Assembly: GCF_003260975.1 (NCBI RefSeq)
Contig: NZ_CP030041.1
Coordinates: forward strand, 4,467,501 to 4,531,500
DNA length: 64,000 bases
From: Echinicola strongylocentroti
Lineage (GTDB): Bacteria; Bacteroidota; Bacteroidia; Cytophagales; Cyclobacteriaceae
Direction: 5' to 3'
The notes below the pieces were generated by a model. It had not been told where the DNA came from and made no database searches. It was given only the letters and a program-made list of their open reading frames with translations. A program made the position numbers and the translations under genes. Positions 17,453 through 26,954 of this stretch are shown piece by piece (the stretch's first letter is position 1; every line of letters begins with the position of its first letter).

Positions 17453-17775
17453 GGTGTTTTAAGGTTTAGTATTAATCGAGTGGTTTCTGATGTTGTGTTT
17501 TTTTGTGAAAGGGTTCTTTTATACTGGATCAATATAGGGTCGCTAGTGGATGTTTGTCTATCACTTCCTGAACTGTCGTAATAATATAATGAATTCCTGT
17601 CGCTTATGCAGTGAGCTGCCTGGCTTTTTGTAGGATTGGTGTCATATTGGACTATTTGTGATTTGTAAATGTTCGATGAATGATTATATCTTTTTTAAAA
17701 TTTTTGATTATAGATTATAAGTTGTACTTTTATTTCTGAAAATACTAGACGGGCTAATCTGTAAAACTGAATAAA
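17453..17775. other. 323-bp divergent intergenic region
   Basis: Separates the divergent creatininase and fucosidase genes. The only signal I can support is a possible fucosidase promoter at its right end (17703-17732). Confidence 0.6.
17703..17732 (+). promoter_or_regulatory. Possible promoter of the fucosidase gene
   Basis: TTTG (17703-17706), an 18-base spacer and TACTTTTA (17725-17732) resemble the Bacteroidota consensus, with one mismatch in the -7 box; it lies 43 bases before the start codon. Confidence 0.4.
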
Positions 17776-19215
17776 ATGAAAAGAAAAATACTGGGAATAG
17801 TTGGTGTTTTGGTAATGGTCATGGGGACGCAAAGGTTGTTTGCGCAACATGATAACCTGCACCGCCAATCCAGTGTTTATGAAGCCCCAACTGATCCTGC
17901 TGTCATTGCCAAATTAGATAATTGGCAAGACTTGAAATTTGGTATGATCATTCATTGGGGAGTGTATGCTGTTCCTGGAATGATCGAATCTTGGGCTCTG
18001 TGTTCTGAAGATTGGATCAATAGGGACAGTACAGTTGCCTATCATGATTTTAAAGAATGGTATTGGGGGCTGAAGGATGAATTTAATCCGGTTGACTTTG
18101 ATCCTGGGCAATGGGCCGATGCAGCGGATGCTGCTGGTATGAAATACGTGGTGTTTACCACAAAGCATCACGATGGTTTCAATATGTTTGATACACAGCA
18201 GACCGATTATAAGATCACGGATGGGCCTTTTAGTGATCAGCCGAAAGCTAATGTGGCCAAATACGTGTTTGATGCTTTTAGGGAGAGGGATTTTATGATT
18301 GGAGCCTATTTTTCCAAGCCAGACTGGCATTCCCAGTATTATTGGTGGGATAAATACGCTACCGCAGATAGGAATAACAATTACGATATCCGCAAGAATG
18401 AGTGGAGGTGGAATAAGTTTAAGGAGTTTACGTTTGATCAGATCAGTGAGCTGATGCACGATTATGGTAGCATTGATATCCTATGGCTTGATGGTGGGTG
18501 GGTAAGACCGTTGGAAACGGTAAATGAGGAGGTGCGCTCTTGGGGAGCAAGGATTCCAGAATGGAGCCAAGATATCGATATGCCAAAGATCGCCCGGATG
18601 GCAAGGAAAGCCCAGCCGGGTTTATTAATGGTTGATAGGACAGTACACGGTCCATATGAAAATTACCAAACTCCCGAGCAAAGCATTCCAGAGGAGCAGA
18701 TGGATGTGCCTTGGGAGGCCTGCATGACACTCGGTCACGCATGGGGCTATCACGAGCATCAAAATTATAAGTCTGTCAATAAAGTAATCCATACATTGAC
18801 AGAGGTCGTGGCCAAAGGTGGTAGCTTGTTGTTAGGAGTAGGGCCTACACCTAAAGGATTGCTGACTGACGAAGATGTTAATCGTCTAAAAGGTATAGGG
18901 GATTGGCTAGATGTAAATGGTGCTGCCATATACGGTACCCGTACTGTGGATTATTATCAGGAAGACAATGTTTACTTTACAAAGGATAAGCAAGGGAATA
19001 AATATGCGATAGTGCTGATAGAGGAAGGTATGGAAATCCCTAATACGGTATCATGGTCCACTGATCAAGCAGTAGATGGAAATAAAGTGACCCTCCTAGA
19101 GGGGAACAAAGCCCTCAGGGTGTCAAAAACAGTTGGTCAGGTAATAGTGACTATTCCTGAAAAAGTAAGGGCAAATATTCAGCAAAAAGACGCGATCGTG
19201 TTTGCTTTTAAATAA
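17776..19215 (+). CDS. Alpha-L-fucosidase, glycoside hydrolase family 29
   Basis: A 479-residue exported GH29 enzyme that releases L-fucose from fucosylated glycans with retention of configuration. A signal peptide (MKRKILGIVGVLVMVMG..., cleavage after LFAQ near residue 24) directs it to the periplasm. The (beta/alpha)8 domain shows FGMIIHWGVYAVPG (55-68), the substrate-binding TKHHDGF (129-135) and the nucleophile Asp239 in DILWLDGGW. The acid/base residue of GH29 is not conserved and I cannot assign it. A C-terminal beta domain follows. There is no SusC/D or sulfatase neighbour, so this is not part of an evident polysaccharide-utilisation locus. Fucoidan, algal or host glycans are possible substrates. 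Confidence 0.92.
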   Translation: MKRKILGIVGVLVMVMGTQRLFAQHDNLHRQSSVYEAPTDPAVIAKLDNWQDLKFGMIIHWGVYAVPGMIESWALCSEDWINRDSTVAYHDFKEWYWGLKDEFNPVDFDPGQWADAADAAGMKYVVFTTKHHDGFNMFDTQQTDYKITDGPFSDQPKANVAKYVFDAFRERDFMIGAYFSKPDWHSQYYWWDKYATADRNNNYDIRKNEWRWNKFKEFTFDQISELMHDYGSIDILWLDGGWVRPLETVNEEVRSWGARIPEWSQDIDMPKIARMARKAQPGLLMVDRTVHGPYENYQTPEQSIPEEQMDVPWEACMTLGHAWGYHEHQNYKSVNKVIHTLTEVVAKGGSLLLGVGPTPKGLLTDEDVNRLKGIGDWLDVNGAAIYGTRTVDYYQEDNVYFTKDKQGNKYAIVLIEEGMEIPNTVSWSTDQAVDGNKVTLLEGNKALRVSKTVGQVIVTIPEKVRANIQQKDAIVFAFK

Positions 19216-19239
19216 GCAATAAAAATATTTATTAGGGTC

Positions 19240-19274
19240 AAAGCCTGGGGGAAGGATTCCCTTCGGGCTTTTTT
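19240..19274 (+). terminator. Terminator downstream of the fucosidase gene
   Basis: AAAGCC...GGGCTTT outer pairing and GGGAA/TTCCC inner pairing form an imperfect hairpin followed by T7. It is 24 bases past the stop. Confidence 0.7.
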
Positions 19275-19307
19275 TGTGGCCTATTTTTTGCTTAAGGTTC
19301 CATAGGG

Positions 19308-19340
19308 TTTCGTGATTTTCGATTACAAGCCTTATCTTCG
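19308..19340 (+). promoter_or_regulatory. Possible promoter of rmlA
   Basis: TATCTTCG (19333-19340) resembles the -7 element, with a weak TTTC (19308-19311) 21 bases upstream in place of TTTG. The initiation codon is 26 bases downstream. Confidence 0.4.
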
Positions 19341-19365
19341 TAAACACTATAGAACGACTTTTGAT

Positions 19366-20223
19366 ATGAAAGGGATTATTCTTGCCGGAGGTTCCGGGAC
19401 ACGACTTTATCCATTGACCATAGCAGTAAGTAAGCAGCTGATGCCTGTTTATGACAAGCCCATGATCTATTACCCATTGTCAGTGTTGATGATGGCTGGT
19501 ATTCGTGAGATTTTGATCATCACCACGCCAGAGGATTCCGATGCTTTCAAGAAGCTTCTTGGAGATGGCTCCCATTTGGGTTGCGAATTTAGCTTTGCGA
19601 TACAGCCAAAGCCGGAAGGTCTTGCGCAGGCATTCGTGATCGGAGAGGATTTTATAGGTGATGATAAGGTAGCGCTTATTTTAGGGGACAATATCTTTTA
19701 TGGATCAGGGCTTCAGGAGACCCTTATGAGGCATACCGACCCAGAGGGTGGGGTGGTTTTTGCCTATCATGTGAATGATCCGCAACGTTACGGTGTGGTG
19801 CAGTTTGATGAAAATAAAAAAGCCATCAGCATCGAAGAAAAACCCACTGAACCAAAATCCAATTTTGCCGTTCCTGGTTTGTATTTTTATGATAACAGGG
19901 TAGTGGAGATTGCCAAAAAAATTCAGCCCAGTGCTCGTGGTGAGCTTGAAATTACCGATATAAACAATGTATACCTTAAGGAGGGACGGCTGAATGTAGG
20001 TATCCTGAGCAGAGGAACGGCATGGCTGGATACAGGTACACACCAATCCCTACAGCAAGCAGGGCAGTTTGTGGAAGTGATAGAAGAACGGCAAGGTCTT
20101 AAAATCGGCTGTGTCGAAGAAGTGGCCTATCATAAAGGATATATCAACAAAGAACAACTTCTACAACAAGCTGAAAAGCTGGGAAAAAGTGGTTATGGTA
20201 CTTATTTGAAAAGGATCCTGTAA
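19366..20223 (+). CDS. rmlA: Glucose-1-phosphate thymidylyltransferase
   Basis: Makes dTDP-glucose from glucose 1-phosphate and dTTP, the first step of dTDP-L-rhamnose and related deoxysugars. I use the ATG at 19366 (285 residues) because the conserved N-terminus [18 protein letters not shown] begins there; the frame stays open upstream to 19312 but that extension is not family-like. Nucleotide-binding loop GGSGTRLYP (9-17), then [24 protein letters not shown] and [10 protein letters not shown] are all characteristic. rmlB, rmlC and rmlD are not adjacent, so this is an orphan rmlA whose pathway partners lie elsewhere. Confidence 0.95.
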   Translation: MKGIILAGGSGTRLYPLTIAVSKQLMPVYDKPMIYYPLSVLMMAGIREILIITTPEDSDAFKKLLGDGSHLGCEFSFAIQPKPEGLAQAFVIGEDFIGDDKVALILGDNIFYGSGLQETLMRHTDPEGGVVFAYHVNDPQRYGVVQFDENKKAISIEEKPTEPKSNFAVPGLYFYDNRVVEIAKKIQPSARGELEITDINNVYLKEGRLNVGILSRGTAWLDTGTHQSLQQAGQFVEVIEERQGLKIGCVEEVAYHKGYINKEQLLQQAEKLGKSGYGTYLKRIL

Positions 20224-20260
20224 TTTATTATAGCCTACGACTGAGCATGCGCAAGAAAAG

Positions 20261-20983
20261 TTATTTTTCGAACCATTTCTCCCAAAAAGGAAAAGGAGAA
20301 AGATAACGTTTTACAAAGAACTGTCCTTGGAGTAGCATGTCATTGGTTCTGTTGCTTCCCGCATTTCCGTCAAGGTCATCAGAAAAAGTTGTAAAAAGAC
20401 TAGCTTCGAACCCGACATCCCAATTGGCTCCCCAGGCTACTGTGCCACCTAGTCTAATGGGGACATATAAGGCAGAAGGGGAAGTTTCTATGATAGTGAC
20501 CTGATCAGTTTTAGCATATGCTTGTTTTTGGGGGATAGTAATTACGCCCACCCCTATTCCGGCGTATCCATTGACCCTAAAACGTTCGATATGCGTGTCG
20601 AAGGGAAGGAAGTAGAACTCAGGCATAAAGTCCAGGTAGAAAGCATCGCCTGAAAAGGCGTAGGCTTTGTTTTCATCTCCCCATTCATAAGCCCTTTCAG
20701 CTACATATTCAACATTGCTACTTACGTGTTGGTAGCCGGTCGACAAGCGAAGGTTCATTCTCCGGTTGATTTTCTTGGAAGCCGATAAGGTAAATGAGGC
20801 AAATATGGGAAAATCCAACTGTCTATAGGGACCGCCATTATCAGAGTACATTGATGCAGGTCCTACTCCGAAAGAAAGGGTGTAGATCCTAGGGATCCGT
20901 TCTTTATAAAAACCCTGTGCGGAAAGCGCACCTAAAGAAAGCGATACGATTGTTATAAATAAAATAAAGCTTTTCACATGCAT
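20261..20983 (-). CDS. Outer-membrane beta-barrel protein of unknown function
   Basis: I choose the ATG at 20983 (240 residues) because it starts a clean signal peptide (MHVKSFILFITIVSLSLGALSAQG); the frame is open upstream to 21019. The mature part has alternating aromatic/polar strands (LSFGVGPAS, FASFTLSAS, MNLRLSTGYQ, VNGYAGIGVGV, VPIRLGG, WDVGFEASLF) typical of a small porin-like or OmpW/OmpA-type barrel. The function is not recognisable. It is monocistronic and convergent with rmlA. Confidence 0.65.
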   Translation of the reverse strand: MHVKSFILFITIVSLSLGALSAQGFYKERIPRIYTLSFGVGPASMYSDNGGPYRQLDFPIFASFTLSASKKINRRMNLRLSTGYQHVSSNVEYVAERAYEWGDENKAYAFSGDAFYLDFMPEFYFLPFDTHIERFRVNGYAGIGVGVITIPQKQAYAKTDQVTIIETSPSALYVPIRLGGTVAWGANWDVGFEASLFTTFSDDLDGNAGSNRTNDMLLQGQFFVKRYLSPFPFWEKWFEK

Positions 20984-21225
20984 ATTTTTGAACTTTGTAA
21001 TTATTCTGAAAGTTAACAAATTTTAGCGTAAATTTTTAATCTTGCAAGATTTATACCAAGCTGGATATGAAAATTGGATTATAGAAGAGGCTGTTGGTTT
21101 TTGTAAATAAAAGTCACAAAGGTAAAAAGGGGCACATTGGAGTTTAGCATGGCTTTTTTTTTATCTCAATTCGCATATTGTTGTACCTTCATAAAAAGAG
21201 TTGCTTTACCTATTTAATATTAGCT

Positions 21226-21615
21226 ATGGAGACAATCAAGGGAATTCATCATATTGCCATTATTTGTTCTGATTACCAGACATCCAAAAAGTTTTATACT
21301 GAAGTATTGGGGCTGAAAGTAGTCAAGGAAACTTATCGAAAGGAGCGAATGTCCTATAAGCTTGATCTTAGCTTGAATGGTACTTATGTGGTAGAATTGT
21401 TTTCCTTTCCCGATCCACCGTCTAGGTTAAGCCGACCTGAGGCTTGTGGTTTACGTCATTTGGCCTTTTCGGTGGGGGATTTGAAGCTAGCAGTGCAGGA
21501 ATTAGCGGCCAAAGGAGTGGAGGTGGAACCGATGAGGACAGATGAAAACACAGGTAAGAAATTTGCTTTCTTCTCAGATCCCGATGGGTTGCCCATTGAG
21601 ATTTATGAGTGTTAG
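21226..21615 (+). CDS. VOC superfamily (glyoxalase-like) protein
   Basis: A 129-residue protein of the vicinal-oxygen-chelate fold, made of two beta-alpha-beta-beta-beta modules. The first has IHHIAIICSDYQTSKKFYTEVLGLK with the N-terminal metal-ligand histidine, the second LRHLAFSVGDLKLAV and DPDGLPIEIYE, supplying the other ligands. It matches the SMU1112c/YaeR-like subgroup related to lactoylglutathione lyase. The ATG at 21226 is chosen because the METIKGIHHIA opening is family-like; the frame extends to 21178 with an implausible TTG. The stop overlaps the convergent corA stop by four bases. Methylglyoxal detoxification is possible but unproven. Confidence 0.8.
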   Translation: METIKGIHHIAIICSDYQTSKKFYTEVLGLKVVKETYRKERMSYKLDLSLNGTYVVELFSFPDPPSRLSRPEACGLRHLAFSVGDLKLAVQELAAKGVEVEPMRTDENTGKKFAFFSDPDGLPIEIYEC

Positions 21616-22634
21616 AACCATTTTTTACGTTTAAAGTAACGAATCATCAAGTAGGTAATGAAGATGAAGACCAGCCACAGGACAGGGTAGCTATATTTCC
21701 ATTCCAATTCTGGCATAACCTTAAAGTTCATACCGTAAATGCCAGCTATGAAGGTCAACGGGATGAAAATAGTAGAGATAACGGTAAGTGTTTTCATGAC
21801 CTCATTTTGCTTGATGCTAAGCTGGGTCATATAGAGTTCTGCCAAGCTGCTCATGGTTTCCCTTTGGAGTTCCAGTCCTTCCAGGATTTCAATAGAATGC
21901 TCATATATATCGTTGATATACGTGATATTTTTACGCTTGATGAGGGGATGTTCGGATTTTTTCCAGACAGAGATCAGCTCACGGATAGGCCAGATATTGT
22001 TCCTGATTTTTCTGACAATCTTGCGCTGGTGGTGAATCGTGTTTAGATTTACATTGGATTTGTTTTTCATGATCATATCATCACATTTTTCTACTGCGTC
22101 ACTGACCAGTTCCAGTATTCCATAATATTCGTCGACGATAGCGTCCACTAAGGCATAAGTGAAATAGTCAGTCCCCAATTTGCGCATTTTTGCCTTTGGG
22201 CTTTCTAGCCTTATACGGACGTTGTCAAAAATGTCTTGAGGAGTTTCCTGAAAGGATAGAATGTAATTATTTCCAAAAAGAATACTTACTTGTTCATCTT
22301 GTATTTCTGCCAAGCTGTTTTTGGAATAAAGCATTTTAAGAACGACGAAGATGTGGTCTTCGAATTCTTCTATTTTGGGACGCTGCGAAGTGGTGGTGAG
22401 GTCTTCTATGACGAGTGGGTGAATGGAGAAAATTGCGGCAATATCTTGGATGAGCTGATGATCGTCTATGGAGGGTACATTAAGCCAAAATTTAAGCTCC
22501 TTTTTCTCAAGAAAAGATTTTAGGTCTTCTAAACGATGGATGAGGTGTTTTTCGAAATGTTGCTCTCCAAAGGAATATAGTTCCAAGAGGGGCAACGAAG
22601 AGGGCTTACGGGATGGGTCATTCGTTTTTGACAT
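21612..22634 (-). CDS. corA: Magnesium/cobalt transporter CorA
   Basis: Pentameric divalent-cation channel of the inner membrane. The long cytosolic N-terminal domain ends in the stalk helix. The signature GMN motif (YGMNF) follows the first of two C-terminal transmembrane helices (TLTVISTIFIPLTFIAGI, then YPVLWLVFIFITYLMI), and the tail is basic (RYFKRKKWF). I take the ATG at 22634 (340 residues) rather than the one at 22652; both are in frame and both overlap the end of the upstream response-regulator gene, suggesting co-expression. Confidence 0.93.
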   Translation of the reverse strand: MSKTNDPSRKPSSLPLLELYSFGEQHFEKHLIHRLEDLKSFLEKKELKFWLNVPSIDDHQLIQDIAAIFSIHPLVIEDLTTTSQRPKIEEFEDHIFVVLKMLYSKNSLAEIQDEQVSILFGNNYILSFQETPQDIFDNVRIRLESPKAKMRKLGTDYFTYALVDAIVDEYYGILELVSDAVEKCDDMIMKNKSNVNLNTIHHQRKIVRKIRNNIWPIRELISVWKKSEHPLIKRKNITYINDIYEHSIEILEGLELQRETMSSLAELYMTQLSIKQNEVMKTLTVISTIFIPLTFIAGIYGMNFKVMPELEWKYSYPVLWLVFIFITYLMIRYFKRKKWF

Positions 22635-23043
22635 ATTCCGGTAATATTTCAAATAGTTTTTGATTGGTCAATGGCTTTTCAATGAAGCCTTTGACGGGCT
22701 TGAACATCCTTGATTTCTTTCGGTCTTGATAGTCAATGGAGCTGGAGAGCATAAGAATAATATCATCGCGATGCGAACATATCTGTTCGTATTTCTTCAG
22801 GAAATCCCAGCCATTCATAATGGGCATATTGATATCCAGAAAGATAAGTAGTCTTTTGTCGCTGTCCAATCGTTTGATCTCCTTCAGTGCATTTTCTGCT
22901 TCAAGGAACTCAGCAATCTCATTACACAAGTTGAGTCGGTTGAGTAACCTTTTGTTAATCAGATTGTTGATTGGGTCGTCATCTATTAAAACAATTGAAT
23001 CGAATGCGAGCATCAATCGTGTCTTAAAATTAATAAGTTCCAT
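22618..23043 (-). CDS. Single-domain response regulator
   Basis: A 141-residue stand-alone receiver domain. The acidic pocket is IDDDP (about residues 19-23), the phosphoacceptor aspartate is in IFLDINMPIMNGW (about 70), the conserved serine is in LMLSSS and the lysine in FIEKPL. There is no output domain, so it acts by protein contact. No histidine kinase is adjacent. Its 3' end overlaps the corA start by 17 bases, a curious pairing that may mean only shared transcription. Confidence 0.88.
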   Translation of the reverse strand: MELINFKTRLMLAFDSIVLIDDDPINNLINKRLLNRLNLCNEIAEFLEAENALKEIKRLDSDKRLLIFLDINMPIMNGWDFLKKYEQICSHRDDIILMLSSSIDYQDRKKSRMFKPVKGFIEKPLTNQKLFEILPEYVKNE

Positions 23044-23093
23044 TTTTCCTATGGAAAGTAAGTTACGGATATATTTTAAGTTTATAAAAATTT

Positions 23094-23515
23094 TTAACCC
23101 GGTTTATGTATTATGAATCGTCATCGCCTGTCACGATAGCTATCGGAAAGGTTTGAAAATGCAAGAAAATCAGGTTGTTTGGAGGTTGAGGCATCCGCCG
23201 CAGCGGATGGGGAACCTGCTTAGCGGCCCATAGCCGTCAGTTTAAGCTGCTGTCAGCACCCCAACTGCCACAATACAAGAGCTTAGCTGCTCGGGATTTG
23301 CAATCTCCAACCGAGATAATGGGGATTTGAGATCCCCCTAGTCCATTGTGGAGAGCACAGACATCAATAAAAAAAATAGATTTTCAGCAACTTACAGACG
23401 TTAGCCTAATGGCTATGGCCTAGCGGACAGATAGAATCTAGAACAGCAGCGAAGCGACTGATTTAGAGATAGCTTCAAGCCGTAACAGGTAAGCTAATGC
23501 ATATTTCGGATTTAA
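23094..23515 (+). repeat. Intergenic repeat R1 (long form, ~420 bp)
   Basis: Member of the interspersed family R1-R6. The left end TTAACCCGGTTTATG and right end AAGCTAATGCATATTTCGGA are imperfect inverted repeats. Internally, a CAAGAAAATCAGGTTGTTTGG block and an AGCGAAGCGACTGATT block match the short form R5. Between them, 23216-23437 is a second unit bounded by CCCATAGCCGTCAG and GGCTATGGCC, shared with R2 at roughly 80 percent by eye. No coding frame is evident. It lies between groEL and the response-regulator gene. Confidence 0.8.
23216..23437 (+). repeat. Nested structured unit inside R1
   Basis: Shared with R2 (26651-26876). Conserved blocks include GCCCATAGCCGTCAGTTTAA, TCGGGATTTGCAATC, ACCGAGATAA, CCCCTAGTCCATT, AGCACAGACA and AGCAACTTACAGACGTTAGC. 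Visible hairpins: GGGGAT/ATCCCC (23321-23337 region), and TCGG...CCGA enclosing GATT/AATC. The pairing rather than the exact bases is kept between copies, which points to structure. It could be a structured RNA or DNA hairpins recognised by a transposase. Confidence 0.65.
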
Positions 23516-23583
23516 TGTACTCTTTTTCTTTTTGGGAATAGATTGCTTGATCTGAGGTCTATAGCTTTGGTCGGTTTGTAAAC

Positions 23584-23614
23584 AAAAAAAAGAGGGCACA
23601 TTAAGTGCCCTCTT
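23584..23614 (-). terminator. Terminator of groES-groEL
   Basis: A perfect 10-bp stem AAGAGGGCAC / GTGCCCTCTT (23590-23599, 23605-23614) with a five-base loop, followed on the minus strand by a run of T, 25 bases past the groEL stop. Confidence 0.88.
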
Positions 23615-23639
23615 TCAGGAAATCCTATGATGGCTGGGC

Positions 23640-25280
<1,641 letters not shown>

Positions 25281-25326
25281 TTACTTTTTAGATTTTCTTG
25301 TTTAAATAAACGATTAAAGTGAGTGA

Positions 25327-25605
25327 TTAAAGAATCGCAAAAATATCCGATTCTCTCATGATCAAATAATCAGCCCCTTCTACTGAAAGTTCTGTACCGG
25401 CATACTTGCCGTACAATACAGTGTCTCCCACTTTAACAGTAAGTGGTTCATCTTTTTTACCATTGCCAACAGCTACGACAGTACCTTTTTGGGGTTTCTC
25501 TTTGGCAGTGTCAGGGATGTAAAGTCCAGAAGCTGTTTTTTCTTCAGCAGCAGCAGGTTCTACTAGAACTCTGTCTGCAAGTGGTGTGATGTTCACTTTT
25601 GACAT
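25327..25605 (-). CDS. groS: Co-chaperonin GroES (Hsp10)
   Basis: A 92-residue lid of the GroEL chamber. [12 protein letters not shown] at the N-terminus, the mobile-loop region ([19 protein letters not shown]), GTVVAVGNG and [10 protein letters not shown] are all characteristic. First gene of the operon. No CIRCE element (TTAGCACTC-N9-GAGTGCTAA) is present upstream, but a different inverted repeat lies at 25755-25784. Confidence 0.98.
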   Translation of the reverse strand: MSKVNITPLADRVLVEPAAAEEKTASGLYIPDTAKEKPQKGTVVAVGNGKKDEPLTVKVGDTVLYGKYAGTELSVEGADYLIMRESDIFAIL

Positions 25606-25754
25606 AATAGTATTGATTTTATAAAGTTTGGTTCTTTTATTCCTGATGCTACTCTATCATTTCTTGTGCCAATGGATTTTAGCGCATTTTGCATGACATA
25701 AAGTCTTGAAACAGGCTGTTTTTTTGGCATTGCCTAAAATAACCAAGGACTGTT

Positions 25755-25784
25755 CATGACAATTTTGCGTTGGCGATTGTCATG
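25755..25784. promoter_or_regulatory. Perfect inverted repeat, candidate operator between groES and a divergent gene
   Basis: CATGACAAT (25755-25763) and ATTGTCATG (25776-25784) are perfect 9-bp arms separated by 12 bases. A further CATGACA half-site lies near 25693. The repeat is 150 bases upstream of groES and 35 bases upstream of the divergent 237-residue gene, overlapping where that gene's promoter should be. The protein that would bind is unknown. Confidence 0.5.
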
Positions 25785-25818
25785 TTTGTCAGTTTTTCGT
25801 TAAATTCTAGTAAAATAG

Positions 25819-26532
25819 ATGTCTATGAAAAATCTCTCAGAAAATTGGATTGCGGAAGGGTGGATCGATTTTGAATATAAAAAATACCTGTTGCTTGCTT
25901 ACCTGGAGGAGGTGGAGCGGCATTTTGGAGAGGTCAAGCTTTACCCTCCCTTGGCTGACCTTATCAAACATTATAAAAGATTAAAAGAGCTGGAGCAACA
26001 TAAGGATGGGTTGCGTGATTCATTCCCTAAAAGAGTGGTGGGGATAGACTATAAAAACATCAGGCTGCATAAAGAAAACGTGGCAGACGAGGGGGAAATA
26101 ATGCAGGCCTTGGACGAAATTATTGCATTTTCCATTCCAACATTCAGGAGCAAAATCGACCAAGGGAAAAGTATTTATGATTTTATCGAAGAAAACCTGG
26201 AAGTGGAACCAGTGGGCTTGTCTCCGCTTTACCAACGAGAGGGCTATGTATTCATTACCCTGGAAAAATCAGCAGATGTCTTTATTTATGGCTACCAAGT
26301 AAAGCTGTTCGAAAACAGCTTTGAAAAGTATCGTGGAATAGCCTTTTCCTTTCTCAGAAAAGAGACCAGGACCCTTGCCCATACCTATGAACAGATCAAG
26401 CTGGGACTGATCCGGTCCAATCAGCAGTTGCCCAATCCCGCTACTTGGAGAGTGCACAGCAGTAATGCGGTGCCACTGGAGGAAAGTTTACTGCCCGTGA
26501 GCAAACGGATGCTCCTTAGGATGATTGCTTGA
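25819..26532 (+). CDS. Conserved-looking protein of unknown function
   Basis: I do not recognise this 237-residue cytosolic protein. It has no signal peptide or transmembrane segment. The N-terminal half is helical and charged (NLSENWIAEGWIDFEYKK, LLLAYLEEVERHFGEVKL, a KHYKRLKELEQHKDGLRD helix); the second half carries beta-strand-like stretches (GYVFITLEKSADVFIYGYQV) and a final helix. Codon use is like its neighbours, so it appears to be a genuine chromosomal gene. It is divergent from groES, with the inverted repeat 25755-25784 between them, and repeat R2 begins seven bases after its stop. Confidence 0.75.
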   Translation: MSMKNLSENWIAEGWIDFEYKKYLLLAYLEEVERHFGEVKLYPPLADLIKHYKRLKELEQHKDGLRDSFPKRVVGIDYKNIRLHKENVADEGEIMQALDEIIAFSIPTFRSKIDQGKSIYDFIEENLEVEPVGLSPLYQREGYVFITLEKSADVFIYGYQVKLFENSFEKYRGIAFSFLRKETRTLAHTYEQIKLGLIRSNQQLPNPATWRVHSSNAVPLEESLLPVSKRMLLRMIA

Positions 26533-26538
26533 TGAGGG

Positions 26539-26954
26539 TCAAATCCAATTTATGCATTAGGAGTCGTAGTAGTCTTTCCCTACTAGTGTCGGGAAGAGCT
26601 GAAAGTGAAATCAGTTAGTTTTGAGGTATTAGTATAGCACCGCTACGGTTATCCCGTCTAGCTGCCCATAGCCGTCAGTTTAAGCGGATATCGGTGCACC
26701 AACTGCCACAGATACATGGGTTTAGCTGTTCGGGATTTGTAATCTAGAACCGAGATAACGGGGATTTGCAATTCCCCTAGTCCATTTGTGGGTAGCACAG
26801 ACACCAATATGAATGTAAGTATTCAGCAACTTACAGACGTTAGCCTGACGGCTATGGTCTAGCTGCCAGATAGAACCGAAAACTCAAGCAAAGCGGCAGA
26901 TTTTGTCCGTAGCGGAGGATCAGGTCGAAATAGGTAGGCTAATGCATGGTTTTA
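26539..26954 (+). repeat. Intergenic repeat R2 (long form, ~415 bp)
   Basis: Second long copy, same orientation as R1. Left end CAAATCCAATTTATGCATTAG, broken here as CAAATCC + TATGCATTAG; right end GTAGGCTAATGCATGG. The outer part matches R5 block by block (AGTTAGTTTTGAGG, TAGCACCGCTACGGTTAT, CCGAAAACT, AAGCGGCAGATTTT, AGGTCG). The nested unit is inserted directly after GCTACGGTTAT. With R1 it flanks the groES/groEL/unknown-gene segment as direct repeats. Confidence 0.8.
26651..26876 (+). repeat. Nested structured unit inside R2
   Basis: Bounded by a perfect 13-bp inverted repeat CCATAGCCGTCAG (left) / CTGACGGCTATGG (right), itself flanked by CTAGCTGCC on both sides. Comparison with R5, which lacks it, shows that it interrupts the outer element between GGTTAT and the CCGAAAACT block. 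Internal hairpins GGGGA/TCCCC and TCGG/CCGA correspond to those of R1. Confidence 0.7.

Noticed and set aside
17776..20223. Polysaccharide-utilisation locus around the fucosidase
   Set aside because: No SusC/SusD pair, sulfatase or additional glycoside hydrolase is adjacent.
23094..23515. CRISPR array or tRNA cluster in the long intergenic repeats
   Set aside because: There are no regularly spaced short repeats with spacers and no cloverleaf with a TTC-loop; the repetition is between distant copies.
25655..25675. Possible sigma-54 promoter upstream of groES (minus strand TTGGCACAAGAAATGA)
   Set aside because: The -24 half (TTGGCAC) is good, but the -12 half reads ATGA instead of TTGC, so the essential GC is missing.
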